64,000 bases of DNA from Labrys monachus (GTDB lineage: Bacteria; Pseudomonadota; Alphaproteobacteria; Rhizobiales; Labraceae): assembly GCF_030814655.1 (NCBI RefSeq), contig NZ_JAUSVK010000001.1, positions 5,711,001-5,775,000 on the forward strand. The letters are read 5' to 3'. Of the stretch, positions 21,001 to 27,378 are shown in pieces (the first letter of the stretch is position 1; each line of letters opens with the position of its first letter). A model generated the notes under the pieces. It was not told where the DNA came from. It saw only the letters and a program-made list of their open reading frames with translations, and did not search any database. Position numbers and translations under genes: made by a program.

Positions 21001-24000
21001 CGCATTGCTGCCGCGCGTGGTGATCGCGCCGGTGCTGGTGACCTTGACGAAGGCGGCATCGCCGCCGTCGGCGCCCTTGCCGCCGACGCCGATCGTCATC
21101 GCCGCGTCGGAGAGCGCCACCGAACCGGCAAAGCCGCCATTGCCGCCGCCGCCGCCGATCGACTGGGCGAAGATACCGTTGGAATCGTCGCCGGCGGTAT
21201 AGAGGCCGCCCGTGGAGGTGACGGTCACGCCCGCGCTTTCCGAGCCGACGCCGCCGCTGCCGCCCACGGTGATGCCGGCAGCGCCGTCCAGCGCCGCCGC
21301 GCCGGAAAGGGCGAAGCCGCCGTCGCCGCCGCCGCCGCCGATCGACTGGGCGAAGATGCCGTCCGAGAAGTCGCCATAGGTGGCGATGGCGCCCGTCGAG
21401 GTGACGGTCACGGTGCCGGCCGTCGCGCCGGCGCCGCCGCCGCCGCCGATGGAGGCGGACAGCGCGACGCCGCCGCTGCCGCTCAGGCTGGCGCCGAAGC
21501 CGCCATTGCCGCCGCCGCCGCCGATCGACTGGGCGATGATGCCGCTCGACAGGTCGTCGAAGGTGGTGATGCTGCTGGCGGCGACGTCGCCATTGGTGAC
21601 CTCGACGCTCCCGGCCTTGCCGCCGGTGGCGCCGCTGCCGCCGAGGGAGACGCCGAGCGCGGCCTCGCCGCCGATGGCGAGCGCCCCGCTGAAGCCGCCA
21701 TTGCCGCCGCCGCCGCCGATCGACTGCGCCACGATGCCGGCGCTGCCGGAACCGGTGCCCGCCGGCACGGCGTCGCCGTCGACCAGCGTGTAGGCGCCGG
21801 TGACGATGGCGCCGTTGCTGCCGACCGTCACGGCATCGGCATCGCCGCCCGATCCGCCCTTGCGGCCGATCGCGACTGTGAGCCCGGCGCCGCCGCTGAG
21901 CGCGACGCCGATGGCGGAGCCGCCATTGCCGCCGCCCCCGCCGATCGACTGGGCGAGGATAGCGTCGGACATGCTGCCCGTCGTGAAGATGGCGCCGTCA
22001 TTGGTGACGTCGACGGTATCGGCCTTGCCGCCGGCGCCGCCGGTGCCGCCGACGCTGATGCCGAGGGAGACGCCGGTCGCCAGCGAGGCCGCGCCGGCAA
22101 AGCCGCCATTGCCGCCGCCGCCGCCGATCGACTGGGCGACGAGGCCGCTGGAGCCGTCGCCGGCGGTCGCGATCTGGCCGGTGCTGTGGAGCGTCACCGC
22201 GCCGCCGTCGGCGCCGGCGCCGCCGCTGCCGCCGATGGCGACCGCGGCCGAGCCGAGCCCGCCGACCGTGAAGGCGCCGGAAATGCTCAGGCCGCCATTG
22301 CCTCCGCCGCCGCCGATCGACTGGGCGAGGATGGCGTCGGACATGCTGCCCTGCGTCGTCACCATGCCGGTGCTGGTGACGGACACCGTGTTCCCGGCAT
22401 TGCCGGTGCCGCCGCTGCCGCCGAGCGCAACGGAGAGCGAGCCGGACACGGGCTCCACCGGAAGCGTGCCGCTGAAGGCGGCGGCGAAGCCGCCATTGCC
22501 GCCGCCGCCGCCGAGCGACTGCGCGACGATGCCGGCCGAATTGTCGCCCTTGGTCAGGATATTGTTCGACTGCGTGACCGTCACCGTGCCGGAATGGCCG
22601 GCGCTGCCGCCGCCGCCGCCGAGCGCGACGCCGGCCGAGATGCCGCCGGAGAGGGCGAGGGCACCGGCGAAGCCGCCATTGCCGCCGCCACCGCCGATCG
22701 ATTGCGCGAGGATGCCGGTGGCATTGTCGCCGTCCGTCTCGAGCGTGGCGTCGGCCGGACTGCCGTTGGGATTGGGGTTCGACGGAGAAGCGCTGACGAT
22801 GACGTCGCCGGCATTGCCGCCGGTACCGCCGGCCGCACCGAAGGCGAGGCCGACATTGCCGACGGCCGAGACCTGGCCTGCGATGGCGAAGCCGCCATTG
22901 CCGCCGCCGCCGCCGACCGATTGCGCCACGATGCCGGCCGAATTGCTGCCCTGCGTCCAGATATTGCCGGCGCTGGTGACCGTCACCGCGCCGCCATTGC
23001 CGCCGCCGCCGGCCGGCGCGCCCAGGCCGACCGATGCGCCGGCGATGCTGACGCCGGCCGAGACCGCGAAGCCGCCATTGCCGCCGCCGCCGCCGATCGA
23101 CTGGGCGAAGATCGCGGTCGAATTGTCGCCTGCCGTCGTGACCTCGCCGGTGCTGGAGACGATCACCGTACCGGCACCGCCGCCGGTGTCGCCCTGGCCG
23201 CCGAGGGTGACGGGGACGCTGATGGCCCCGACCGCGGCGGCGATCGCCATGCCGCCATTGCCGCCGCCGCCGCCGACCGACTGGGCGAAGATTCCGTCCG
23301 AATTCCGGCCGCTCGTGGCGATATTGGCGGCGGTGCCCGTCCTGCTGTCGCCGCTGGTGACGGTGACGTCGTCACCGGCGCCGCCGCCGCCTCCGACGCC
23401 GCCGATGCCGAAGGCGATGCTGCCGAGGCCGACGCCGGCAGCGACCGAATCGCCGCCATTGCCGCCGCCCCCGCCGATCGACTGCGCGAAGATCGCGGTG
23501 GAATTGTCGCCCGCCGTGGTGATGCCGGCGAGATTGTCGATGCTCACCGTGCCGGCGGCGCCACCGTCGCCGGCATTGCCGCCCACCGCCAGGGACAGGG
23601 TGACGGCGCCGACGCTGCCGGCCACGGCGAGGCCGCCATTGCCGCCGCCCCCGCCGATCGACTGCGCGAAGATGCCGTCGGAAAGGTTGCCATGCGTTTC
23701 GATGGTGCCGTTGGTGGCGACGCTGACATTGCCCGCGTCGCCCCCCTTGCCGCCGGTGCCGCCGAGGGCGATGCCCGCCGCGATGGGGCCGGCGGTGGCG
23801 CTGAGGGCGAAGCCGCCATTGCCGCCGCCCCCGCCCACCGACTGGGCGAAGATGCCGGCCGAGCGGTCGCCCCAGGTGGTGATCGAGGCGATGTCGAGCG
23901 GGTCGGACGAACGGTCGACTTCGACATTGCCGCCGGCATTGGCGGTGCCGCCGGAACCGCCAATGGTCAGGTTTATGCCGACGCCGATGCCGAGGGCGTT

Positions 24001-25884
24001 GCCGCCATTGCCGCCGCCGCCGCCGACCGACTGCGCGAAGATGCCGTCGGAATCGGTGACATCCGACGAATGGCCCGAATTCCTGGCGGCGAGGCCGGTG
24101 ACGATCGACCCGCCGCTGACCACGACGACATTGCCGCCCTGGCCGCCCTTGGCGCCGGAGCCGCCGACGGTGAAGAAGCTCAGGCCGCCGAGGCCGTCGC
24201 TGGCGCCGCCATTGCCTCCGCCGCCGCCGACCGACTGCGCGAAGATGCCGTCCGAAAAGGATTGGTCGGTGGTGATCGAGCCGGTATTCGTCACGGTGAC
24301 GACGCCGCTGTTGCTGGCCGCCGAGCCGGAGCCGCCGATCGAGGCGAAGCCGCTGGTCGAGCCGCCGTCGCCGCCGCCGCCGCCGATCGACTGGGCGAAG
24401 ATGCCGGTCGAATTGAAGCCGTGGGTCTCGATCTGGCCGCCATTGGCGGCGTTCACGTCGCCGCCGGCGCCACCCGCCCCGCCGGTGGAACCGAGGGCGA
24501 CGAGGCCGCCGGTGCTGTTGCCCTGCCCGCCGCCGCCGCCCACCGACTGGGCGAGGATGCCGTCGGCGTGGTCGCCGCTGGTGATCAGATGGCCGTTGTT
24601 GGTCGCGTCCGCCTCGCCGGCATCGCCGCCCGAGCCGCCGTCGCCGCCCGAGGCGGCGATGCCGCCGGCGCTGCCGCTGTTGCCGCCGCTGCCGCCGATC
24701 GACTGGGCGAGGATGGCGTGGGAATTGGTGCCGGCCGTGCTGACGGTGGCGCCCTCGTCAACCTGGGCGCTCGCCTTCTTGCCCTGTCCGGCGCCCGCCG
24801 CGCTGCCGCTGCTGGCGACGATGCCGCCGGCATCCCCCCCCGAGCCGCCATGGCCACCCTGGCTGAGGGCGGCGACGCCGACGGCGTTGTCGCCGGTGGT
24901 CGTCAGCGTGCCGCCGGCATATTCCGCCGTCGCATTGCCGGCCGCACCGCCGAGGCCGCCGTCGCCGCCGCTGGCCGACGCCGCACCCTCGGAGCCGCCG
25001 CCGTCGCCGCCATGCCCGCCGATGGACTGGGCGACGACGCCATAGGCATTCGCCACCGTGATATTTCCCGTGGCCGAGACGGTGACGTCGCCGCCATTGC
25101 CGCCATTGCCGCCATGGGCGCCGCCGCCGCCGAGATAATAGGTGCCGCCACTGCCGCCGCTGCCGCCTTGGCTGACGGCGATGACGCCGGCCTGGCCCGA
25201 CGTCGTCAGCGTCTGCGGCGTGCCGACATAGGTCAGATGGAGGCCGCCCCCGGCATCGAGGCCGGGCCCGCCGGACTTGATCGTCAGCGTGCCCCCGCTG
25301 CCGCTGGCCCCCAGCGTGATGACGAGGTCGCCCTGCTGGTTCGTCGTCACCGTGGCGTCGATGGTCGTCGTCGTGGTCGTGTATTTGACCGGGTCGCTGT
25401 CCTTGACCGGGACCTTGATCGCCTGGGAATATTGGGTGCTGGAAACCGGCGTCAGGATTTCGATGCTGCCATCGCTGAAATTGATGGTGACGACGCCGTT
25501 CGCATCGGTGGTCGGCGTGCCGACGACGGTCACGCCGCTGCTGCCCGAACCGCCGCTGCCGCCCGAACTCGGCGACACGAACAGGGCGCCGTCATGTCCG
25601 CCGCCGCCGCCGCCGCCGTTCTGGAACAGGCCGACCTGCCCGTTCACGGCGGTGGTGAGGCTGTTGACGTTGAGGGTCGTCGGTCCGGCGTCGACATGCA
25701 CCCCGTTGGGGATCTGGCTGCCCGTGCAGGTCTCGACGCTGCCGGAGACCGAGCAATTGTCGGCCGAGGCGGGAGAAGCCGGCAGGATCAGCGCCACGGC
25801 GAAGGCGAGGAAAGCGAGCAGCGGCCGCCTCGCCCCCTGCGCGCGAGCAAGGGCCTGCCCAGACCTGCGGTCGTTCGGAGCCAT
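12007..25884 (-). CDS. Giant Gly-rich repeat autotransporter (type Va secretion)
   Basis: This 4,625-residue protein is an autotransporter adhesin candidate. A signal peptide covers about residues 1-41 (hydrophobic core LLAFLAFAVALILPASPASA). A beta-helical, Gly-rich passenger follows with about 57 copies of AQSIGGGGGNGGF-like repeats spaced roughly 65 residues apart. The last ~295 residues form the outer-membrane beta-barrel, from about RTWRAWITGYAGGSNFGGDA to the C-terminal GGIRYAW with the terminal aromatic residue. ATG 25884 is chosen (GGGA 7 bases upstream); a TTG two codons earlier is possible. The passenger should be exported through its own barrel to the cell surface. The IalB gene follows at once. 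The opposite strand is also open over the whole length, but only this strand gives signal peptide and barrel. Confidence 0.95.
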   Translation of the reverse strand: MAPNDRRSGQALARAQGARRPLLAFLAFAVALILPASPASADNCSVSGSVETCTGSQIPNGVHVDAGPTTLNVNSLTTAVNGQVGLFQNGGGGGGGHDGALFVSPSSGGSGGSGSSGVTVVGTPTTDANGVVTINFSDGSIEILTPVSSTQYSQAIKVPVKDSDPVKYTTTTTTIDATVTTNQQGDLVITLGASGSGGTLTIKSGGPGLDAGGGLHLTYVGTPQTLTTSGQAGVIAVSQGGSGGSGGTYYLGGGGAHGGNGGNGGDVTVSATGNITVANAYGVVAQSIGGHGGDGGGSEGAASASGGDGGLGGAAGNATAEYAGGTLTTTGDNAVGVAALSQGGHGGSGGDAGGIVASSGSAAGAGQGKKASAQVDEGATVSTAGTNSHAILAQSIGGSGGNSGSAGGIAASGGDGGSGGDAGEADATNNGHLITSGDHADGILAQSVGGGGGQGNSTGGLVALGSTGGAGGAGGDVNAANGGQIETHGFNSTGIFAQSIGGGGGDGGSTSGFASIGGSGSAASNSGVVTVTNTGSITTDQSFSDGIFAQSVGGGGGNGGASDGLGGLSFFTVGGSGAKGGQGGNVVVVSGGSIVTGLAARNSGHSSDVTDSDGIFAQSVGGGGGNGGNALGIGVGINLTIGGSGGTANAGGNVEVDRSSDPLDIASITTWGDRSAGIFAQSVGGGGGNGGFALSATAGPIAAGIALGGTGGKGGDAGNVSVATNGTIETHGNLSDGIFAQSIGGGGGNGGLAVAGSVGAVTLSLAVGGNAGDGGAAGTVSIDNLAGITTAGDNSTAIFAQSIGGGGGNGGDSVAAGVGLGSIAFGIGGVGGGGGAGDDVTVTSGDSRTGTAANIATSGRNSDGIFAQSVGGGGGNGGMAIAAAVGAISVPVTLGGQGDTGGGAGTVIVSSTGEVTTAGDNSTAIFAQSIGGGGGNGGFAVSAGVSIAGASVGLGAPAGGGGNGGAVTVTSAGNIWTQGSNSAGIVAQSVGGGGGNGGFAIAGQVSAVGNVGLAFGAAGGTGGNAGDVIVSASPSNPNPNGSPADATLETDGDNATGILAQSIGGGGGNGGFAGALALSGGISAGVALGGGGGSAGHSGTVTVTQSNNILTKGDNSAGIVAQSLGGGGGNGGFAAAFSGTLPVEPVSGSLSVALGGSGGTGNAGNTVSVTSTGMVTTQGSMSDAILAQSIGGGGGNGGLSISGAFTVGGLGSAAVAIGGSGGAGADGGAVTLHSTGQIATAGDGSSGLVAQSIGGGGGNGGFAGAASLATGVSLGISVGGTGGAGGKADTVDVTNDGAIFTTGSMSDAILAQSIGGGGGNGGSAIGVALSGGAGLTVAIGRKGGSGGDADAVTVGSNGAIVTGAYTLVDGDAVPAGTGSGSAGIVAQSIGGGGGNGGFSGALAIGGEAALGVSLGGSGATGGKAGSVEVTNGDVAASSITTFDDLSSGIIAQSIGGGGGNGGFGASLSGSGGVALSASIGGGGGAGATAGTVTVTSTGAIATYGDFSDGIFAQSIGGGGGDGGFALSGAAALDGAAGITVGGSGGVGSESAGVTVTSTGGLYTAGDDSNGIFAQSIGGGGGNGGFAGSVALSDAAMTIGVGGKGADGGDAAFVKVTSTGAITTRGSNANAILAQSIGGGGGNGGSSVGLALGAQAGLSLAIGRSAGSGGDAGAVTVGSNGTIVTGSGSVVDGKWVAGGSNAAGIVAQSIGGGGGNGGFSGALDIGGTAALGLTLGGAGGGGGNAGDVTVTSGDVTVSDITTFDDLSGGIVAQSIGGGGGNGGFGIDLSGAGNVSLSATIGGKAGSGSSAGKVTVTSTGAITTFGNLSSGILAQSIGGGGGNGGFAVSGSLTGEGAGASVGVGGSAGDGSSAGKVTVTSTGAITTYGTMSSGIQAQSLGGGGGNGGFAVSVALSFGEGAAAGVSVGGGAGDGGTAGDVGVTSTGDLTIGGALSAGILAQSIGGNGGNGGFAAAGALTLGAGADLSAAVGGAGGGGGTAGGVTVTSTGDIVTGGPLSAGILAQSIGGGGGNGGFAAAGSITVGEGASLGVAVGGSGGGGATAGAVVLDSFGDVTTLGDLSSGLVAQSIGGSGGNGGFGASLAAGGSIALSAAVGGQGGAGSGAGSVEVTNGSHAIAGNITTYGDLSDGILAQSIGGGGGNGGLALSGSAALEGAAGVTIGGKGGLGSDSGSVTVASTGVIQTAGDGSNGIAAQSIGGGGGNGGFAGSIGLAATAAVTVGVGGLGNDGGNASFVAVTNTGAITTYGSDANAILAQSIGGGGGNGGSSVGFDLGGEAGLTANIGRSAGSGGNAGAVTVGSNGAIVTGTGSVVGGKWVAGGSSSAGIVAQSIGGGGGNGGFSGSVALGGTAALGLSLGGAGGGGGNAGDVTVTSGDVTISDITTYDDLSSGILAQSIGGGGGNGGFGLSLSGGGKASLSAAVGGNAGSGSSAGKVTVDSTGAITTFGALSSGILAQSIGGGGGNGGFAVSGSLAIADAAVGASVAVGGDGGGGSSADDVEVTSTGDIVTFGTLSSGIQAQSLGGSGGNGGFAVSAAITVGKGASAGVAVGGGAGDGGQAGAVTVTSTGAITTLGTLSSGILAQSLGGSGGNGGFAVAAAATFGNGAALSAAVGGPGGDGGKAGDVEVTSIGTIGTAGDLSSGILAQSIGGGGGNGGFAVAGSLAVGGEDATLAVTVGGSGGDAASAGDVTIASTGDITTLGEQSSAIVAQSIGGSGGDGGFAGALGVDFGKGGSLGVSVGGFGGTGSTAGKATVTSTGDIATSGDGSNGILAQSIGGGGGNGGASVAATSASGQTGLSLAVSVGGGGGDGGTGNDVSVTSDGTILTLGALANGIFAQSVGGGGGNGGLSIAGSLSVADETSTGAAVSVGGFGGDGETAGNVVVNSNVGATLAGNTATIETDGASANGIFAQSIGGGGGSGGFSGALSLSLGEDSAKGFGVSIGGFGGTGNDAGTVDVTSLDNILTKGDGSNGILAQSIGGGGGNGGFSAAATLTSSAPTDGTVAVSLSLGGFGGEAGDAGTVGVTSTGLITTGGDHADGVLAQSIGGGGGNGGLSVSGAISPAGNSTDVAVTVGGFGGAGGTGSAVTIARNGDIGTTGDYSAGIAAQSIGGGGGNGGMAISGAFGNVGEGGAKRFSATLGGFGGTGNSAGKVTVGSTGTIVTAGLQSQAIIAQSIGGGGGTGGLAGSVVIGNGGADTTLNFGATVGGSGGTGGLGGDVAVTDTDGYLSTSGTASQGILAQSIGGGGGNGGSSMAGVMGLSGASVGRTVNAVVTVGGSGGSGNVAGNVTVTQSGGIVTTGDGSHGIQAQSIGGGGGNGGQANSLSLVLTANCTLPGVCTKPPEVGNNIGINLAVGGFGGTGNDAGTVDVGNSGFIVTSGQAANGILAQSIGGGGGEGGNSILGLKDLVPDPYADLTTALKPFGGIGIAKNLQVAIGGYGGAAGNGAQVTVGNTGQIQTAGAFSWGIFAQSVGGGGGSGGNSVAGLLGTVGIGGGAYADALGVHDDGSAGDGGLVQVTNGTSSATAEEMSVGAIVTTGAVSSGAIFAQSIGGGGGQGGAGSGLIDIGGEGGSAGNGGTVDVTNYAYLSTAGIFSDGINAQSVGGGGGMGGGGGLALVTLGGSGASGGDGGAVGVVNSGDIATAGDESNGIVSQSVGGGGGRGGGYVAADADIIGSPSLVELGGAGGSAGNGGTAGIRNSGYVSTAGAFSNGLFAQSVGGGGGIGGNAFGAVTFGGAGGSAGNGSAVTIDNSGGETFTQTGGTPLTVSIVTTGANSDAILAQSVGGGGGASGQATGLASFGRDSGVGSDGGAVTVTNSGTLLTYGTNSTAIFAQSVGGGGGYVAAATGLLWADSGDSGAGGNGGLVSVTNTASLIQTAGANAHGIFAQSIGGGGGVVNAASGTVSTNWGVPDPVTGVITDLVSDAGLGIGFAGSAGGAGAAGNVVVDQTGSIYAEGQSSFAILAQSAGATNGNIAITVNAGSTLVGGTGTGAAVGFLDGAANTLSNAGVLTDLGQTTGLAFDADKNLIVSGWLDGMAVYGTSGNEAVTNTDYITGNVNLGTGTNTFDNKQNAWFVMGSTLALGSQSGDLYTNEGFMTPGGINKIYATNETGSFKQTASGVYMLDFDLDPATDVLNVTGTANLAGTLAINILNPGNATPGESQHAFVTTGEGVTNNGMVIDATPSAVATYSLLYDQYDAILDTKITFAPGGLTENGISVGSTINQIQTVQNAPAFVPLAAALFYQPNAAALNATYNSLDGEGTAGTEQTFFNDTDEFINAVMHQADVWRTDDSTDLSGYVTGDCTKGKPGAGPTARQGLCDPRTWRAWITGYAGGSNFGGDAVVGSGSLHTNDHGMAAGLDYQVDPDALLGLALGGGTSGFSVDSRATTGDVGTGHAAFYGALRQGSFYANGLIGYDYFHANTNRYAMLQGTDAVINPVPGFADQLASGFGGYAVSGRAELGYKKDFGGFSVTPFGAVQFSSLTMDDHVEHPQGTPGTLGVDYARRTVASVPSFLGAQLDTRFDVSGAFYVEPFVRASWVHEFERFRSINGSFAAAPGYDYIVYGAAAPRDSARVEAGINIVSGTGWSVYGKFKGDFAKSAHGMSGSGGIRYAW
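13930..25035 (-). repeat. Internal repeat array of the autotransporter passenger
   Basis: About 57 repeat units, counted by eye, each built as a strand pair TVTSTGxIxTxGxxSxGI followed by AQSIGGGGGNGG and a variable hydrophobic segment. The central units are near-uniform; the units at the C-terminal side of the passenger (about 13.9-16 kb) are more divergent. Units encoded at about 21.36-19.45 kb reappear in the same order at about 19.45-17.53 kb, indicating tandem duplication of a ten-unit block of roughly 1.9 kb. Confidence 0.85.
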
Positions 25885-26536
25885 ACTCAATTCCCGCCTC
25901 GTTCAGCCGATGACGCCGGTGATCCAGGCACCAGGGCTCGTCCCATGCCGGACGTCACGCCGTCGGCGGCTGGGGACAAATATCGATATCGAAAGAAATT
26001 CGTTCTCGAAGAAGCTCGCTCCGATCGAACGCCCGCGCCTCCGGCCGTTCGATCACCGCACCGCCCCCCCGCATGGCGACGACCCGGCCTGATCACGCTT
26101 ATCGTCGGCCGACGACTAAAGCCATAACGTTGAGATTTCAGCGGAGAATTGTTGTAAACTGTTGCACAAAAACAACTTACCTAGAGGAATAAAGAGAAAT
26201 AAACTTGCGCCGTATTTTCGCCGCCCGGATTGCCGGGCGCCCGGGTCGGCAGTGTGTCTATCGCCGGACAGGCTCCAGACTTCCGCTGCCAAATCCTTCC
26301 GGGAATCGAGCAGAAGTTCCCGGCGGCACCCGGATGCATTGCTTCATGCACGAGACCGGACCGGGCTGTAGAGCCCGATGGCCGAGCGGACTGCGCCTGT
26401 ACACGAACACCGCCGGTGAAAGCATCGCCAAGACGTTCCACGATGGCGCGGCCCCTCCAAGCCTCCGGAGCCGGGCCGCCTTGCGACGGCACGCCGGATC
26501 GGCGAGGGGCAGGCCGCAGAGCGATGCGCCCGCCTC
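25885..26536. other. Long intergenic region upstream of the autotransporter
   Basis: About 650 bases without a supported gene. It must hold the autotransporter promoter. An AT-rich part at about 26100-26215 contrasts with GC-rich flanks. Other structure seen: the palindrome ATATCGATAT (25980-25989) and an 8-bp inverted repeat at 26023-26054. From 26220 to 26536 the DNA is GC-rich and contains only incidental open frames. Confidence 0.5.
26023..26054. promoter_or_regulatory. Inverted repeat GATCGAAC-N16-GTTCGATC upstream of the autotransporter
   Basis: Two perfect 8-bp arms separated by 16 bases lie about 140-170 bases upstream of the autotransporter start. The spacing would suit two adjacent operator half-sites or a stem with a large loop. 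No regulator can be assigned. Confidence 0.3.
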
Positions 26537-27124
26537 TCAATAGGGCGGGGAGTTCACCCAGACGACGCGTGCGACGACGGTGCCGATGTTGCGGTAGCTG
26601 TGCGGCAGCGAGGACTGGAAGAAGAAGGAGCCGCCGGCCCCGATCACCACCGAGGTGCCGTCGACCACCAGCTCGATGGTGCCCTCGACGACATAGCCCA
26701 CCTCCTCGCCCTCGTGCCGGAGGATGCCGTTCGACCCGCCCCCCGGCGGCACGACATGGACGTTGGCGTTGAGCGTGCGGCCCTCGGCATAGGGGATCAT
26801 GCGCTCGAAGCTCGCCAGCGGCGGGCCGGAGCCGTGCCTCTCCATGGCGAGAACCGGCCTCTCGCCGTTGCGGTAGACGGTGAGCGGCTGGGCCGGCGTG
26901 TCGCTGAACAGCGCCTGCACCGGCGTGCCCAGCGCCTCGGCGAGCCGGTGGAGCATGTGCAGGGACGGGTCCGTGCGGTCGTTCTCCACCTTGGACAGCA
27001 TGCTCTCGGAGCAGCCGATCGCGGCCGCGACATCCTTGAGGCGCAGGCCCTTGAGATGGCGCAGGTGACGCAGATGCTTGCCGAGGGACGCCGCATCCGC
27101 TTCCTCGCGCGCCGGTCTCGCCAT
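26537..27124 (-). CDS. XRE-family transcriptional regulator with C-terminal cupin domain
   Basis: The 195-residue protein has an N-terminal helix-turn-helix of the XRE/Cro type (LRLKDVAAAIGCSESMLSKV, about residues 25-75). A C-terminal cupin follows at about 110-190, with NVHVVPPGGGSNGILRHEGE, EVGYVVEGTIELVVDG and GGSFFFQSSLPHSYRN. This class (PuuR-like) usually represses or activates amino-acid, polyamine or peptide uptake and catabolic genes, with the cupin sensing a small molecule. It diverges from the Dpp-type ABC operon, its probable target. ATG 27124 is used; the frame is open further upstream but homology starts there. Confidence 0.92.
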   Translation of the reverse strand: MARPAREEADAASLGKHLRHLRHLKGLRLKDVAAAIGCSESMLSKVENDRTDPSLHMLHRLAEALGTPVQALFSDTPAQPLTVYRNGERPVLAMERHGSGPPLASFERMIPYAEGRTLNANVHVVPPGGGSNGILRHEGEEVGYVVEGTIELVVDGTSVVIGAGGSFFFQSSLPHSYRNIGTVVARVVWVNSPPY

Positions 27125-27268
27125 ACCCGTTTCATTCCTTCCGACAGGGCGCCCGTATCCGCTTGAACGGCCGTCCCGCGCATCCTGCCCAAAAAAGCAC
27201 GGGGTTGCAGATAAATTGGCCATGCAGAGCGCGGTTTTTCGATTGACCGGCCAAGCGGCTTTCTTATC

Positions 27269-27286
27269 ATTCAAGTGAATTCAAGT
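27269..27286. promoter_or_regulatory. Repeat element between XRE regulator and Dpp-type operon
   Basis: TTCAAGT occurs twice with a 10-base period (27270-27276 and 27280-27286), so both copies face the same side of the helix. The left copy is also part of the inverted repeat ATTCA-AG-TGAAT (27269-27280). It lies about 93 bases before the binding-protein gene in the divergent interval, a likely place for the XRE regulator to bind. Confidence 0.35.
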
Positions 27287-27378
27287 CGACGCGACAGGCA
27301 TATGACCATCTTGGCCGGGATCCGGGATCGAAGACAAGACCCCGACGCGGCCGGTTTCGTTCCTGAGGGGGATCCATC

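Noticed and set aside
14150-25110. Regularly spaced repeats that might suggest a CRISPR array
   Set aside because: The repeats are in frame with a coding sequence, have a period near 195 bases, vary at third codon positions, and no cas genes are nearby.
11650-26127. Open reading frame of about 4,825 codons on the plus strand, antisense to the autotransporter
   Set aside because: It mirrors the GC-rich repeats of the real gene, lacks start signals and recognisable domains, and gives Ala/Asp/Arg low-complexity sequence. The minus strand gives a signal peptide and beta-barrel.
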